A DNA stretch of 64,000 nucleotides from an uncultured bacterium. Its GTDB lineage: Bacteria > Actinomycetota > Coriobacteriia > Coriobacteriales > Coriobacteriaceae. This document shows, piece by piece, positions 1-8,460 of the stretch. Within the stretch, counting starts at the first letter, position 1. Each line of letters begins with the position of its first letter. A program made the translations under genes and the position numbers. The notes under the pieces are model-generated. The model was not told the origin of the DNA. It worked only from the letters and a program-made list of their open reading frames with translations, and made no database searches. The stretch is taken from contig CAJMMN010000003.1 in assembly GCA_905214525.1 (NCBI GenBank), positions 1 to 64,000 on the forward strand. Direction: 5' to 3'.

Positions 1-131
1 GGGCGGAGGCGGGGCATTCCCCGCCTCTTACACCACATCTCTGCGCGCTACCTTGCTTAACACGCTGCGGGCGTGTTTTGGGCTTAAGCCGGTCTAATTC
101 ACGTCGAAAATAGGGGGTTAATCATATGCCC

Positions 132-348
132 TGGCCAAAATATGGCAAATATGAGTACTGTCACTAAATCAGTAACAGCAAAATCAAGGAATTTAGGACT
201 CGGAGGCGTCATAAAGTAAGAAGATAATAAACAAATGTGGAATAACTAAGCATCAGGTTGGCGACACTGAGCGCAAAATCTGTCCGAGAGGCCAAAATTG
301 CCTGTTACTAAATTGGTGACAGTACTCATATTTGCCATTTTTTGGCCA
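132..348. repeat. Long inverted-repeat element, 47-bp arms
   Basis: Left arm 132-178 and right arm 302-348 are reverse complements at about 43 of 47 positions, enclosing an AT-rich centre of 123 bp. No ORF is present in the centre and no clear target-site duplication is seen. The shape suits a MITE-like non-autonomous element or a large cruciform/RNA hairpin. Other elements of the same design lie at 22293-22444 and 53839-53959. Confidence 0.8.
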
Positions 349-368
349 CGGCACCCTAGGAAGGGTGC

Positions 369-397
369 CCCGGAGCTCCCCATAGGGGAGCTCCGGG
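369..397. other. Perfect 13-bp hairpin without T run
   Basis: Arms 369-381 and 385-397 pair perfectly around an ATA loop. There is no poly-T tract on either side, so this is a stable stem-loop rather than a canonical intrinsic terminator. Confidence 0.6.
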
Positions 398-492
398 CTT
401 CACAGAGGCACGAATAGCCCACTCCGACCTGCGAAATCTGTACTCGCGATGCGAATGACGCCCCTAACCTTAAACTTTAGCTTGAACTTAGC

Positions 493-830
493 TATAATGC
501 GCTACGTTCCTACCAGGCTGTGGTTGCGGACGGACGAAATGCCCGTCCTAGTCCAAGACAGACGCGGTCAAAGGGATCCACGTAAGCGACCGCGTGCGCG
601 CGGCGCGATCATGGCGCGTCCTAGATGTAAGCCGCACCGTCCGTTCTACTTTCTTTGGGGCAATACCGCCTCGCGGGCGAGCGGGCCAGTCGTGAAGGTG
701 GCTGCGGCCTCCCGAGCAAACACCCCGGTGCGCAAGTGTGGGGTCAAATACCAGGTCAGCTGGTGGGAACAATCTGATATTCCGCGCAACGCACGGATCG
801 TATACGACACAGAAGGCAGGGTAGTGGACA
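493..830 (+). ncRNA. Possible structured RNA or long leader, unidentified
   Basis: A perfect -10 hexamer (TATAAT, 493-498) with a poor -35 precedes about 330 bp that do not look coding. The sequence contains several local stems, for example the 8-bp pair ACGCGGTC/GACCGCGT near 561-598 and a GGACGG/CCGTCC hairpin near 529-547. I could not match it to RNase P, tmRNA, SRP or 6S RNA signatures. It may simply be the 5' leader of the lipoprotein gene. Confidence 0.25.
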
Positions 831-847
831 TGGTGAGGGGCAGCTTG

Positions 848-1855
848 ATGCACGCGGCTCGGTTAGGTGCTGGGACCGCAGCGGTCATCGCCGTTTTGGG
901 CCTGAGCGGATGCGCGTTCAACCCGCTGTCTACGTTCACGACTCCCACGATCGACCAGATCGAGTACGAGACCGTCACGCCCACGGTGTCGGATGATGCC
1001 CTGGTCACTCCCGGTACCCTGACGGTTGCCCTCGATACCTCCGATGCGCCGCAGGCCATGCAGGGCGCTGACGGCGAGCTCACGGGGTATGCAGTCGACG
1101 CTGCCCGCGCCCTCGCAAGCCGTATGGGCCTTAAGGTCGCCTTTGTCGATGCGTCCTCGGCAGGTTCCGCGCTCGGCGACAAAAAGGCTGATATCTTTAT
1201 CGGCGAGATCAACTCCACGGACGGGGACGTTAGCTCGCTCGGCACCTGCCTGTACGATGCCGCTTCCGTGTTCGGTAAAACCAGCGATGGTGGGTCGCTA
1301 AGCGTTTCCACCGATACCCTTAACACGTCTACTCTGGGTGTCCAGATGTCCTCGGCCTCGCAGGAGGCGCTTGCTAAGCAGAGCATCGCCGCCAACCAAA
1401 AGACTTACTCCAACATCAACGAGTGCTTTGAGGCACTCGAGTCCGGCGAGGTCGACTATGTAATCTGCGACTCCACGGCCGGCGGCTACCTTGCACGCCT
1501 GATGAGCGAGGTCTCCTATGCCGGTTCGCTCGAGGCGCCCTCGACGCTTGGTGTTGCGGGCCTCTCGTCCAATGACGAACTGTGCCGTGCCGTGAGCGAT
1601 GCCCTCGACGGTATTACGGCCGACGGCACGCTCGAGGCGGTCCACTCTGTCTGGTATGGCAGGATGCCCTACGACCTCACCACTAAGACGGTTTCGGGCG
1701 CTAACGTGCAGCCGGGCGACTCTGAGTCCAGTGAGACCGCATCCTCCGACAGCGAGTCCTCCGATTCCAACAATGAGACCGCATCCTCCGAAGACAAATC
1801 GTCCAGCCAGGAAGGCACCATCACCGACGACGACATTAACAAACTTAATAGCTAG
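848..1855 (+). CDS. Extracytoplasmic solute-binding lipoprotein (amino-acid ABC type)
   Basis: A 335-residue predicted lipoprotein. The N terminus has a short hydrophobic helix ending in the lipobox LSGC, then an SBP_bac_3-like region (LTVALDTSDAPQAM, the typical opening strand of amino-acid binding proteins, with G-YAVDAARALA following). The last 45 residues are a low-complexity Ser/Glu/Asp tail. The frame is open back to 449, but ATG 848 is preceded by GAGGGG at 7 nt and gives a clean signal peptide, so it is preferred. No permease or ATPase gene is adjacent, so the partner transporter must be elsewhere. The ligand is unknown. A strong terminator follows. Confidence 0.75.
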   Translation: MHAARLGAGTAAVIAVLGLSGCAFNPLSTFTTPTIDQIEYETVTPTVSDDALVTPGTLTVALDTSDAPQAMQGADGELTGYAVDAARALASRMGLKVAFVDASSAGSALGDKKADIFIGEINSTDGDVSSLGTCLYDAASVFGKTSDGGSLSVSTDTLNTSTLGVQMSSASQEALAKQSIAANQKTYSNINECFEALESGEVDYVICDSTAGGYLARLMSEVSYAGSLEAPSTLGVAGLSSNDELCRAVSDALDGITADGTLEAVHSVWYGRMPYDLTTKTVSGANVQPGDSESSETASSDSESSDSNNETASSEDKSSSQEGTITDDDINKLNS

Positions 1856-1921
1856 TTATTGCTAGGGGTGGTGTCTCCTATACGTTGGAAAGGACGCCTC
1901 TTCACGGTTTCAACACGCACT

Positions 1922-1955
1922 GCCGGGCTTCCCCAATAGGGGAGCCCGGCTTTTT
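1922..1955 (+). terminator. Intrinsic terminator
   Basis: A 12-13 bp stem (1922-1934 with 1939-1950, AATA loop) followed by five T residues. It ends transcription of the lipoprotein gene. Confidence 0.85.
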
Positions 1956-2012
1956 CATCCCTATAAAACCAGCAGGTCAAAGCCAATTTTCGGGACCAAA
2001 TACAAAGCCGTC

Positions 2013-2168
2013 GGCTCCCTTCTATAGCGCACTTTGCCACAGAAAAGTGCGAGACTTCGGTATGCGGTATCAAGCAATCGTTATTCGGGTCTTTGGGAAT
2101 CCGCGTGATTAAATGCACGGCAATGGGTACATAGCCAGTACAGTAAGTCCCCGAGGCAGATTGGAGCC
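2013..2168 (+). ncRNA. Folded leader of hpf, candidate raiA-type RNA
   Basis: Between the upstream terminator and hpf lies a noncoding stretch closed by GGCTCC (2013-2018) and GGAGCC (2163-2168), with an internal 7-bp hairpin (2029-2035 with 2044-2050). The closing strand includes the GGAG Shine-Dalgarno of hpf, so folding could mask the start site. A large structured RNA called the raiA motif is known upstream of raiA/hpf genes in Firmicutes and Actinobacteria. The position fits, but I cannot verify the consensus by eye. Confidence 0.4.
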
Positions 2169-2172
2169 ACGT

Positions 2173-2757
2173 ATGGATATCAAGGTTTCTGGACGCAAGA
2201 CGACGGTAACCGATGCTCTGCGTGCGCATGTGGATGAGAAGATCGGCGAGGCGCTCAAGGTTTTCGATATCGAGCCCATGACGGTCGACGTTGTACTTCG
2301 CTATGAGAAGAACCCCTCGAACCCCAACCCGGCAATCGTCGAGGTTACGGTTCGCGCCCGCGGTTCGGTGATTCGCGTTGCCGAGCATGGTGCAGATATG
2401 TACGCCGCCATCGACCTCTCCGCCGATAAGGTCACCCGCCAGCTGCGCAAGTTCAAGACCAAGGTTGTGGACAACCGCCAGGGTGGTGCCAGCGCAGCGG
2501 ATGTTGCACCGGTCGAGCGTGTCGAGGATCTGGCCGACCTGCTGCTGCCCGAGGAGGAGGACGACCTGCTCGTCCGCGAGAAGGTTATCGACGTCACCCC
2601 GATGACTGAGGAGCAGGCGCTGGTGCAGACCGATCTGCTGGGCCACGACTTCTACGTGTTCGAGAACGCGACGACCGGTCTCATCAATGTGGTGTATCAC
2701 CGTAAGAATGGTGGATATGGCATCATCAAGCCCCGCATCGAAACACTTGACGAGTAA
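2173..2757 (+). CDS. hpf: Ribosome hibernation promoting factor, long form
   Basis: A 194-residue HPF/RaiA protein of the long type. The N-terminal S30AE domain (MDIKVSGRKTTVTDALRAHV, beta-alpha-beta-beta-beta-alpha, residues 1-100) binds the decoding region of the 30S subunit. The C-terminal domain (about 135-194, with PMTEEQALVQTDLLGHDFYVF and a terminal IGIIKP-like strand) mediates 70S dimerisation into inactive 100S particles. The ATG at 2173 has GGAG 6 nt upstream and matches the family start, while the longer frame from 2113 adds unrelated residues. Expected to be induced in stationary phase or starvation. The upstream leader may control its translation. Confidence 0.93.
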   Translation: MDIKVSGRKTTVTDALRAHVDEKIGEALKVFDIEPMTVDVVLRYEKNPSNPNPAIVEVTVRARGSVIRVAEHGADMYAAIDLSADKVTRQLRKFKTKVVDNRQGGASAADVAPVERVEDLADLLLPEEEDDLLVREKVIDVTPMTEEQALVQTDLLGHDFYVFENATTGLINVVYHRKNGGYGIIKPRIETLDE

Positions 2758-2786
2758 AATACGTTAACTTGCATGAGTTAACGGTT

Positions 2787-2818
2787 GGCGGCCATCCCAT
2801 GCGGGTGGCCGCCTTTTT
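2787..2818 (+). terminator. Intrinsic terminator after hpf
   Basis: Stem GGCGGCCA (2787-2794) with TGGCCGCC (2806-2813), followed by five T residues. Confidence 0.85.
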
Positions 2819-2836
2819 ACGTAAGGAGTCGCTTTG

Positions 2837-3790
2837 ATGGACAAGGCCGCATCCGCCGGTCATTCGGACCGTTGCCGCATCGTCGTCGATACCTGCTGCG
2901 ACTTTAGCCCCGAGGTCGCCGCGAACCTCGATGTCGATATCTTGGGTTTCCCCTTCATTATCGATGGCGAGGAGCGCACGGATGACATCTGGTCGAGCAT
3001 CACACCCAAGGAGTTTTACGATCGCATGCGCGCCGGTGCCCGCGTGTCCACCTCGGCTGTGTCGCTCGGTCGCTATATCGAGTTCTTTACCGAGTGCGCC
3101 AAAGAGGGCACGCCCACGGTCTACCTGTGCTTTACCTCGGCGCTGTCGTCGAGCTACAACTCCGCGTGCCAGGCGGCGGACGCCGTGCGTGCCGAGTATC
3201 CCAACTTTGAGCTGTACGTGGTCGACAACGCTCTGCCCTGCGCGACCGGCGCGCTCTTGGCGCTCGAGGCCGTGCGCCAGCGTTCGGCGGGACTGACCGC
3301 CAAGCAGCTGGTCGACTGGGCAAACGAGGCTAAGACCTATGTCCACGGTTACTTTACGCTCGAGAGCTTTGACGCGCTGGCTGCCGGCGGCCGCATTCCG
3401 CCCGCGGCGGCACAGCTCACGGCAAAGCTCGACGTCAAACCCGAGCTGTCCTACGACCTGGCCGGCTCGCTGTCGCTGATCGGCGTCAACCGCGGTCGCA
3501 AGAAGGCGCTCAAGTCCATTCTCAAGTCGTTCCGCGAGAACTATGTGCCCGATCGCACCATGCCCATCGCCATTATGACGGCCGATGCCGAAAAGGACGG
3601 CGACTGGCTCGAAGCCGCCATCCGCAAGGAGGAGGGTTGCGCCGACGTCACGATCATTCGCAGCTCCGTGGGTCCCACCATTGGCTCGCACGTGGGCCCC
3701 GGCATGGTGGCCTGCGCGTTTTGGGGTAAGAACCGCGCCGACAAGGCGTCGCTTTCCGACCGCATCGCCCGCCGCGTGCGCGGTCAGTAG
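2837..3790 (+). CDS. DegV family fatty-acid-binding protein
   Basis: A 317-residue DegV/FakB-family protein, of the kind that holds a fatty acid and presents it to the FakA kinase for phospholipid synthesis. Visible hallmarks are the opening strand RIVVDTCCDFSPEVAANLDV, the central TSALSSSYNSA loop that binds the carboxylate, and the hinge GGRIPPAAAQLTAKLDVKPEL. The ATG at 2837 lies 8 nt after AAGGAG. A TTG one codon earlier is in frame but less likely. No fakA-like gene is adjacent, so the partner and lipid are inferred from family knowledge only. Confidence 0.85.
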   Translation: MDKAASAGHSDRCRIVVDTCCDFSPEVAANLDVDILGFPFIIDGEERTDDIWSSITPKEFYDRMRAGARVSTSAVSLGRYIEFFTECAKEGTPTVYLCFTSALSSSYNSACQAADAVRAEYPNFELYVVDNALPCATGALLALEAVRQRSAGLTAKQLVDWANEAKTYVHGYFTLESFDALAAGGRIPPAAAQLTAKLDVKPELSYDLAGSLSLIGVNRGRKKALKSILKSFRENYVPDRTMPIAIMTADAEKDGDWLEAAIRKEEGCADVTIIRSSVGPTIGSHVGPGMVACAFWGKNRADKASLSDRIARRVRGQ

Positions 3791-3888
3791 GCAAGTAACG
3801 CGGCCGTAATCGATCCCAACTCACAGCCCAAACGCTGGCACCGAGTATTCAACCTGGTAATAACACCCAACCCAAAAGGAAAGGTTTC

Positions 3889-4968
3889 ATGGCAAACAAG
3901 CTCTCTGTCGCATTTATCGGCACCGGAATCATGGGTGCCCCCATCGCCGGCCACATTCTGGACGCCGGCTATCTCGTCACGGTCAACAACCGCACTAAGT
4001 CCAAGGCGGCGGCGCTTATCGAGCACGGCGCAGTCTGGGCCGATACGCCGGCAGATGCCGTGGCGAACGCCGACGTCGTCTTTACCATGGTGGGTTATCC
4101 CTCCGAGGTCGAGGAGCTCTACCTGGCGGGCGACGGCCTGCTGGCCTGCACTAAGCCCGGCGCGGTGCTGATCGACCTCACCACGACCTCGCCCGAGCTC
4201 GCCCGTGACATTGCCGAGGCCGCCCAGGTTTCCGGCCGCATGGCGTTTGACTGCCCCGTCACCGGCGGCGAGTCGGGTGCTATCGCCGGCACGCTTACGG
4301 CTATCGTTGGCGCTACCGAAAACGACATCGCGCCGGTCCGCGACATCCTTGCCACCTTTGCGGCCAACATCTGCTGCTTCGACGGTGCCGGCAAGGGCCA
4401 GGCTGCCAAGCTCGCCAACCAGGTGTCGCTGGGCGCCTGCATGGTCGGCATGGCAGACGCCATGGCATTTGCCGAGCTGGGCGGCCTTGATCTGGAGAAG
4501 ACCCGTCAGATGATCCTGGGCGGTACCGGCAAGTCCGGCGCCATGGAGAGCCTGGCTCCCAAGGCGCTCGACGGCGACTACAAGCCCGGCTTTATGGTCG
4601 AGCACTTCATTAAGGACCTGCGTCTGGCGCTCGCCTACGCCGATGACCGCGAGCTCGCGCTGCCCGGCGCCGACGTTGCCTTTACGCTCTACGACATGCT
4701 CGACGCCATCGGTGGCGCCAAACTGGGCACCCAGGCCATCACGGTCCTCTACAAGGAGGAGGCCGATGCCATCGCCGCCGGTCTGGACTGGTCGCAGTAT
4801 CGTCCCGAAGAGCACGGTGCTCACGAGGACGGCTGCGGTTGCGGCGAGCACGGCGACGACCATGAGTGCGGTTGCGGCCACCATCACGGCAAGGACCACG
4901 AGTGCTGCGGCGGCCACGGCCATGACGACGGCCACGAGTGCTGCTGCGGCCACCATCACGGGGAGTAG
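3889..4968 (+). CDS. 3-hydroxyisobutyrate/tartronate-semialdehyde reductase family enzyme with His/Cys-rich tail
   Basis: A 359-residue beta-hydroxyacid dehydrogenase. Residues 1-290 are a standard member of the family: Rossmann motif GTGIMGAPIAGHI, the substrate-binding CPVTGGESGA loop and the catalytic lysine in GKGQAAKLANQ. It should reduce a short 2- or 3-oxo acid such as tartronate semialdehyde with NAD(P)H. The last 50 or so residues are abnormal: a tail of repeated HECGCGHHHG-like blocks with about fifteen His and a dozen Cys, resembling a metal-binding extension of the kind seen on SlyD or HypB. GTG/ATG start and AAAGGAAAGG ribosome site are clear. It is the first gene of a tight run leading to isocitrate dehydrogenase. 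Confidence 0.85.
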   Translation: MANKLSVAFIGTGIMGAPIAGHILDAGYLVTVNNRTKSKAAALIEHGAVWADTPADAVANADVVFTMVGYPSEVEELYLAGDGLLACTKPGAVLIDLTTTSPELARDIAEAAQVSGRMAFDCPVTGGESGAIAGTLTAIVGATENDIAPVRDILATFAANICCFDGAGKGQAAKLANQVSLGACMVGMADAMAFAELGGLDLEKTRQMILGGTGKSGAMESLAPKALDGDYKPGFMVEHFIKDLRLALAYADDRELALPGADVAFTLYDMLDAIGGAKLGTQAITVLYKEEADAIAAGLDWSQYRPEEHGAHEDGCGCGEHGDDHECGCGHHHGKDHECCGGHGHDDGHECCCGHHHGE

Positions 4969-4973
4969 CGCCC

Positions 4974-5402
4974 ATGAACTGGACGTTCGTGGTGCTTGCG
5001 CTGGTGCTCTTTCTCTTTGCGATCTACATCGGCTTTTTGTGCGGCCAGTGGGCCTGCGAAAAGCGCGTCATCACCAAACGCGACTACTGGATCGCCAACT
5101 TTGCAGGAGCGGCGGCAGTCGTCCTGCTGACCTGGGTGTTCTCGCTGTTCCCGCTGGTGCAGTTTGCGCCGATCGGCTGGCTCGGCGGCTTTATCGCCGG
5201 CCTTAAGATGAGCTTTGGCGAGTCCGTCGGTCCGTGGCGCAAGCACGACGAGGTCTTTAACGTCAACAAAGCCCATCGTGCCGCCGCCGACGCGGGCGAT
5301 GCCGAGGAGCGCCGCCGTGCGCGTCGCAATGGCGCGGCCGACCGACAGCTCATCTCGATCACCGATGACAGCAAGGGTGCCGACAAGCACGCTAAGAAAT
5401 AG
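4974..5402 (+). CDS. Small two-helix membrane protein, unknown
   Basis: A 142-residue protein with two hydrophobic helices (about 2-22 and 40-65) followed by a charged, Arg/Ala-rich cytoplasmic tail with many Asp, Glu and Lys residues. It begins 5 nt after the upstream stop, with GGGGAG of the preceding gene's end serving as ribosome site. I do not recognise the family. Its place between the dehydrogenase and the HEAT-like protein suggests co-transcription, but no function can be assigned. Confidence 0.7.
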   Translation: MNWTFVVLALVLFLFAIYIGFLCGQWACEKRVITKRDYWIANFAGAAAVVLLTWVFSLFPLVQFAPIGWLGGFIAGLKMSFGESVGPWRKHDEVFNVNKAHRAAADAGDAEERRRARRNGAADRQLISITDDSKGADKHAKK

Positions 5403-5417
5403 TAAGAAGAGGTAACT

Positions 5418-6116
5418 ATGGCAGAAAACAAAGACGAACAGCTCACCGACGAGGAGCTGGCACAGCTTCAGCTGGCAGAGGAGAACGAGAACGCCGTCGA
5501 CCGCCTGGTCCAGGAGCTCGGCTGCCCCACGCGCCGCATCCGCCAGTTTGCCGCCCGCGTGCTGCACTTGCTTGCCGAGCGCGATCCGCAGCGCGTCGTG
5601 CCCTGCGTGCCCGCGCTGATCGAGGCGCTCGATCGCCCCGAGGCGCAGACCCGCTGGGAGGCCCTCGATGCCTTGGCGGCGCTCGCCACCACCTGCCCCG
5701 AGCAGCTGGGCGATGCCTTTGAGGGCGCCGAGACCGCGCTGTTCGACGAGATTTCCTCCACGCTGCGCTATGCCGCCTTCCGCCTGCTGTGCGTGTGGGG
5801 CGCCACGAGCGTCGAGCGTTCGCGCGAGGCTTGGCCCATCCTGGACGAGGCCATCCAGTGCTACCACGGTGACCTTGAGTATCGTGACATGCTCGGTTGC
5901 CTGTACGAGTTTGGTCAGGGCGAGATCGACGCCGAGGTTGCCGAGAAGCTTGCGCTGCGCCTTAAGTTCGATGCCGAGAACGGTAAGGGCAGCTATCTCA
6001 AGGCCCGTTCGAGCGAGATTTGCGAAATGCTTGTTAAACGTTTTGGCCTGGATCTCTCCAAAAAGAAGAAGCGTGCTAGCGTTAAAAAATCTGACGACGC
6101 CGAAGACGAGGAGTAA
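5418..6116 (+). CDS. HEAT-like repeat protein, unknown role
   Basis: A 232-residue, largely helical protein. Residues 25-150 show repeats of paired helices with the pattern expected of HEAT repeats (for example RRIRQFAARVLHLLAERD and QTRWEALDALAALATTCP). The C terminus is Lys-rich then acidic. Such modules usually act as protein-protein scaffolds. It sits 15 nt after the membrane protein and 6 nt before the isocitrate dehydrogenase gene, so it is probably in the same transcript. Partner unknown. Confidence 0.75.
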   Translation: MAENKDEQLTDEELAQLQLAEENENAVDRLVQELGCPTRRIRQFAARVLHLLAERDPQRVVPCVPALIEALDRPEAQTRWEALDALAALATTCPEQLGDAFEGAETALFDEISSTLRYAAFRLLCVWGATSVERSREAWPILDEAIQCYHGDLEYRDMLGCLYEFGQGEIDAEVAEKLALRLKFDAENGKGSYLKARSSEICEMLVKRFGLDLSKKKKRASVKKSDDAEDEE

Positions 6117-6122
6117 CAGATT

Positions 6123-7208
6123 ATGGCGCACGATGTAGTCCTGATTCCCGGTGACGGCATCGGTCCCGAGATTACGCAGGCCATGCGCCGCGTGGTCGAG
6201 GCCGCCGGTGTCCAGATCAATTGGAATGTCCAGGAAGCCGGTGCCGGCGTCATGGACGAGTTTGGCACGCCGCTGCCCCAACATGTGCTCGATGCGGTCG
6301 CCGAGACCAAGGTTGCCATCAAGGGCCCCATCACCACGCCGGTCGGCACAGGCTTCCGCAGCGTTAACGTCGCCCTGCGCAAGCACTTCGACCTGTACGC
6401 CTGCGTGCGCCCCTGCCTGTCGCAGCCGGGCGACGGCTCGCGCTTCCGCGACGTCGACCTGGTCATCGTGCGCGAGAACACCGAGGACCTCTACGCCGGC
6501 ATCGAGTTCGATGAGGGCGCTGCCGAGGTCGAGGAGCTCTCACAGCTCGTCGAGCGTTCGGGCCAAAAGACCTTCGCCGCCGATTCCGCCATCTCGATCA
6601 AGCCCATCTCTATCGCCAAGAGCCGTCGCATTGTGGAGTATGCCTTTGAGTACGCCCGCCGCTGCGGCCGCAAAAAGGTGACGGCCGTGCACAAGGCCAA
6701 CATCATGAAGGCGACCGACGGCCTGTTCCTGCGCGTGGCGCGCAAGGTGGCCGCCAGCTATCCCGATATCGAGTTCAACGACAAGATCGTCGACGCCACC
6801 TGCATGGGCCTAGTCCAAAACCCCAACGACTTCGATGTCCTGGTGCTGCCCAACCTGTACGGCGACATCGTGAGCGACCTGTGCGCCGGCCTGGTGGGCG
6901 GTCTGGGCATGGCACCCGGCTCCAACATCGGTGCCGACTGCGCAATCTTTGAGGCTACGCACGGCTCCGCGCCCGATATCGCCGGTCAGGATATCGCTAA
7001 CCCCACGGCCGAGATTCTCTCTGCGGCTATGATGCTCGATCACCTGGGCGAGAACGACGCTGCCAATCGCATTCGCGTCGCCGTGTCTGCCACGCTCGAC
7101 GAGGGAGAGCAGGTTACCGGTGACGTGCGTCGTGCCCAGACCGGCTCCGTTGAGGGCGCTGTGGGCACGCAGGCCTTTGCCGATGCCGTTATCGCTCACC
7201 TGGCCTAA
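6123..7208 (+). CDS. icd: NAD-dependent isocitrate dehydrogenase
   Basis: A 361-residue member of the isocitrate/isopropylmalate dehydrogenase family. It opens with the family strand VVLIPGDGIGPEI. The segment GFRSVNVALRKHFDLYACVRP is typical of NAD-type isocitrate dehydrogenases (mitochondrial IDH3-like) rather than LeuB. RENTEDLYAGIE and the metal site DATCMGLVQNPNDFDVLVLPNLYGDIVSD are intact (only key parts listed). It converts isocitrate to 2-oxoglutarate and CO2, supplying glutamate in an organism probably lacking a full citric acid cycle. Homoisocitrate or tartrate-type activity cannot be excluded. It is the last gene of the run beginning at 3889. Confidence 0.85.
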   Translation: MAHDVVLIPGDGIGPEITQAMRRVVEAAGVQINWNVQEAGAGVMDEFGTPLPQHVLDAVAETKVAIKGPITTPVGTGFRSVNVALRKHFDLYACVRPCLSQPGDGSRFRDVDLVIVRENTEDLYAGIEFDEGAAEVEELSQLVERSGQKTFAADSAISIKPISIAKSRRIVEYAFEYARRCGRKKVTAVHKANIMKATDGLFLRVARKVAASYPDIEFNDKIVDATCMGLVQNPNDFDVLVLPNLYGDIVSDLCAGLVGGLGMAPGSNIGADCAIFEATHGSAPDIAGQDIANPTAEILSAAMMLDHLGENDAANRIRVAVSATLDEGEQVTGDVRRAQTGSVEGAVGTQAFADAVIAHLA

Positions 7209-7267
7209 GGCATGCACACTGCAAACGCCTAAATAGTACTTAAGTGTTTGCGTATAACCTAAGAATC

Positions 7268-7300
7268 AATACGCCCGGCGCTCTGTCGGGCGTATTCTAT
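7268..7300 (+). terminator. Probable terminator after icd
   Basis: Perfect 10-bp stem (7268-7277 with 7287-7296), followed only by CTATT, so termination may be partial. Confidence 0.5.
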
Positions 7301-7334
7301 TGAGGACTATGTTTCCTAACAAGGAGTAACTGAT

Positions 7335-8420
7335 ATGGGTCTGATTCAAAAGAAGGACGAGAAGGACGAGATCGACGGCATCCAGATCATCGAGCGCGGC
7401 GAAGGCCCCGACGGTGACGAGGACGAGAAGATCGATCTGGTCGCCGGTACGTCTGCCGAGCACATTGCCGCCGGCACGACGGCCGAGGAGGAGGACGCCC
7501 GACTGGAGGCTCAGATTGCCGCGGATGCCGCTGACGAGAACCTCATGCCCGAGGAGCAGGACGAGGACGACGACGCCGACGTGGACGACCACGCTTGCAA
7601 GCACAAGAAGACGATGATTGCCGCCTTTGTGGTCGCCGTCGTGATCGCTGCCGTGGTCGGCTTCTTTATCGGCAACGGTGGTTTTGGCGGCAAGGGCGTC
7701 GGCTCGGCGACCCTGACCGAGGACCAGCTCGATTCGACCGTGGCAAGCTATAGCTACAACGGCAAGAAGAGCGACATCACCGCGCGTGAGGCCATCGAGA
7801 GCCAGTACAGCCTCGACACCGTCAAGGATAGCGATGGCAACTACACCGCTCCTTCTGCTGACGTCATCCTGTCCTACGTGCGCAATCAGATTCTGCTGGA
7901 CGCTGCCGAGGACGAGGGCATTACCGTTTCTTCCAAGGAAATGAAGCAGTACGCCGAGGATTCCATCGGCACTTCGGACTACAAGACCATGGCCACGCAG
8001 TACGGCGTGTCCAAGGACCAGGCCAAGCAGATCGTCCGTCAGTCCGCGACGCTACAAAAGCTCTACAAGAAGAAGGTGGGCGATAGCTCTGCAAGCATGC
8101 CGACCGCCCCGACCGAGCCTGCTGACGGCAACGAGGAGACCGCGAGCAAGGACTACGCCGACTACATCATCAACCTTGTCGGCGATGAGTGGGATAGCTC
8201 AAAGGGCACTTGGAAGGATGCCGACAGCACCTATGCCAAGGCCTTCGCTGACGATGCCTTTACGGCCGATAGCGCCACCTACAAGCAGGCCATGACCGCC
8301 TATTACACCGCCTACCAGCAGTATTCCTCGCAGGCTTCGAGTGCCAGCTCCAAGTGGACCGAGTATGCTAACGGCCTCTACGCCAAGGCCAACATCAGCA
8401 TCTACGGCCTGTTTGCGTAA
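7335..8420 (+). CDS. Membrane-anchored SurA/PrsA-like foldase domain protein
   Basis: A 361-residue type II membrane protein. Residues 1-90 are a very acidic cytoplasmic segment, residues 94-113 a single transmembrane helix (MIAAFVVAVVIAAVVGFFIG), and the rest is outside. Residues about 150-255 resemble the SurA N-terminal chaperone region (AREAIESQYSLDTV, SADVILSYVRNQILLDAAEDEGITVS and VSKDQAKQIVRQSATL as separate helices). No parvulin isomerase domain is visible, so a chaperone rather than an isomerase role is inferred. RBS AAGGAG precedes the ATG. It is followed by a bidirectional terminator. Confidence 0.7.
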   Translation: MGLIQKKDEKDEIDGIQIIERGEGPDGDEDEKIDLVAGTSAEHIAAGTTAEEEDARLEAQIAADAADENLMPEEQDEDDDADVDDHACKHKKTMIAAFVVAVVIAAVVGFFIGNGGFGGKGVGSATLTEDQLDSTVASYSYNGKKSDITAREAIESQYSLDTVKDSDGNYTAPSADVILSYVRNQILLDAAEDEGITVSSKEMKQYAEDSIGTSDYKTMATQYGVSKDQAKQIVRQSATLQKLYKKKVGDSSASMPTAPTEPADGNEETASKDYADYIINLVGDEWDSSKGTWKDADSTYAKAFADDAFTADSATYKQAMTAYYTAYQQYSSQASSASSKWTEYANGLYAKANISIYGLFA

Positions 8421-8460
8421 AGAGTTGCACGGCTCATCGAGCATCTAGCTGATAGAAAAC

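Larger units (their letters stand above)
1..447. other. Intergenic region with a long inverted repeat and hairpins
   Basis: No convincing gene. It holds a GC-rich hairpin at 6-27 (possible terminator of a gene left of the window, with only a weak T run), the 47-bp inverted repeat at 132-348, and a perfect 13-bp hairpin at 369-397 with an ATA loop that is not followed by a T run. Confidence 0.6.

Noticed and set aside
449..847. In-frame extension of the lipoprotein reading frame to 449
   Set aside because: The extra ~130 residues are Arg/Pro-rich without family similarity, the signal peptide would be buried, and ATG 848 has a good ribosome site.
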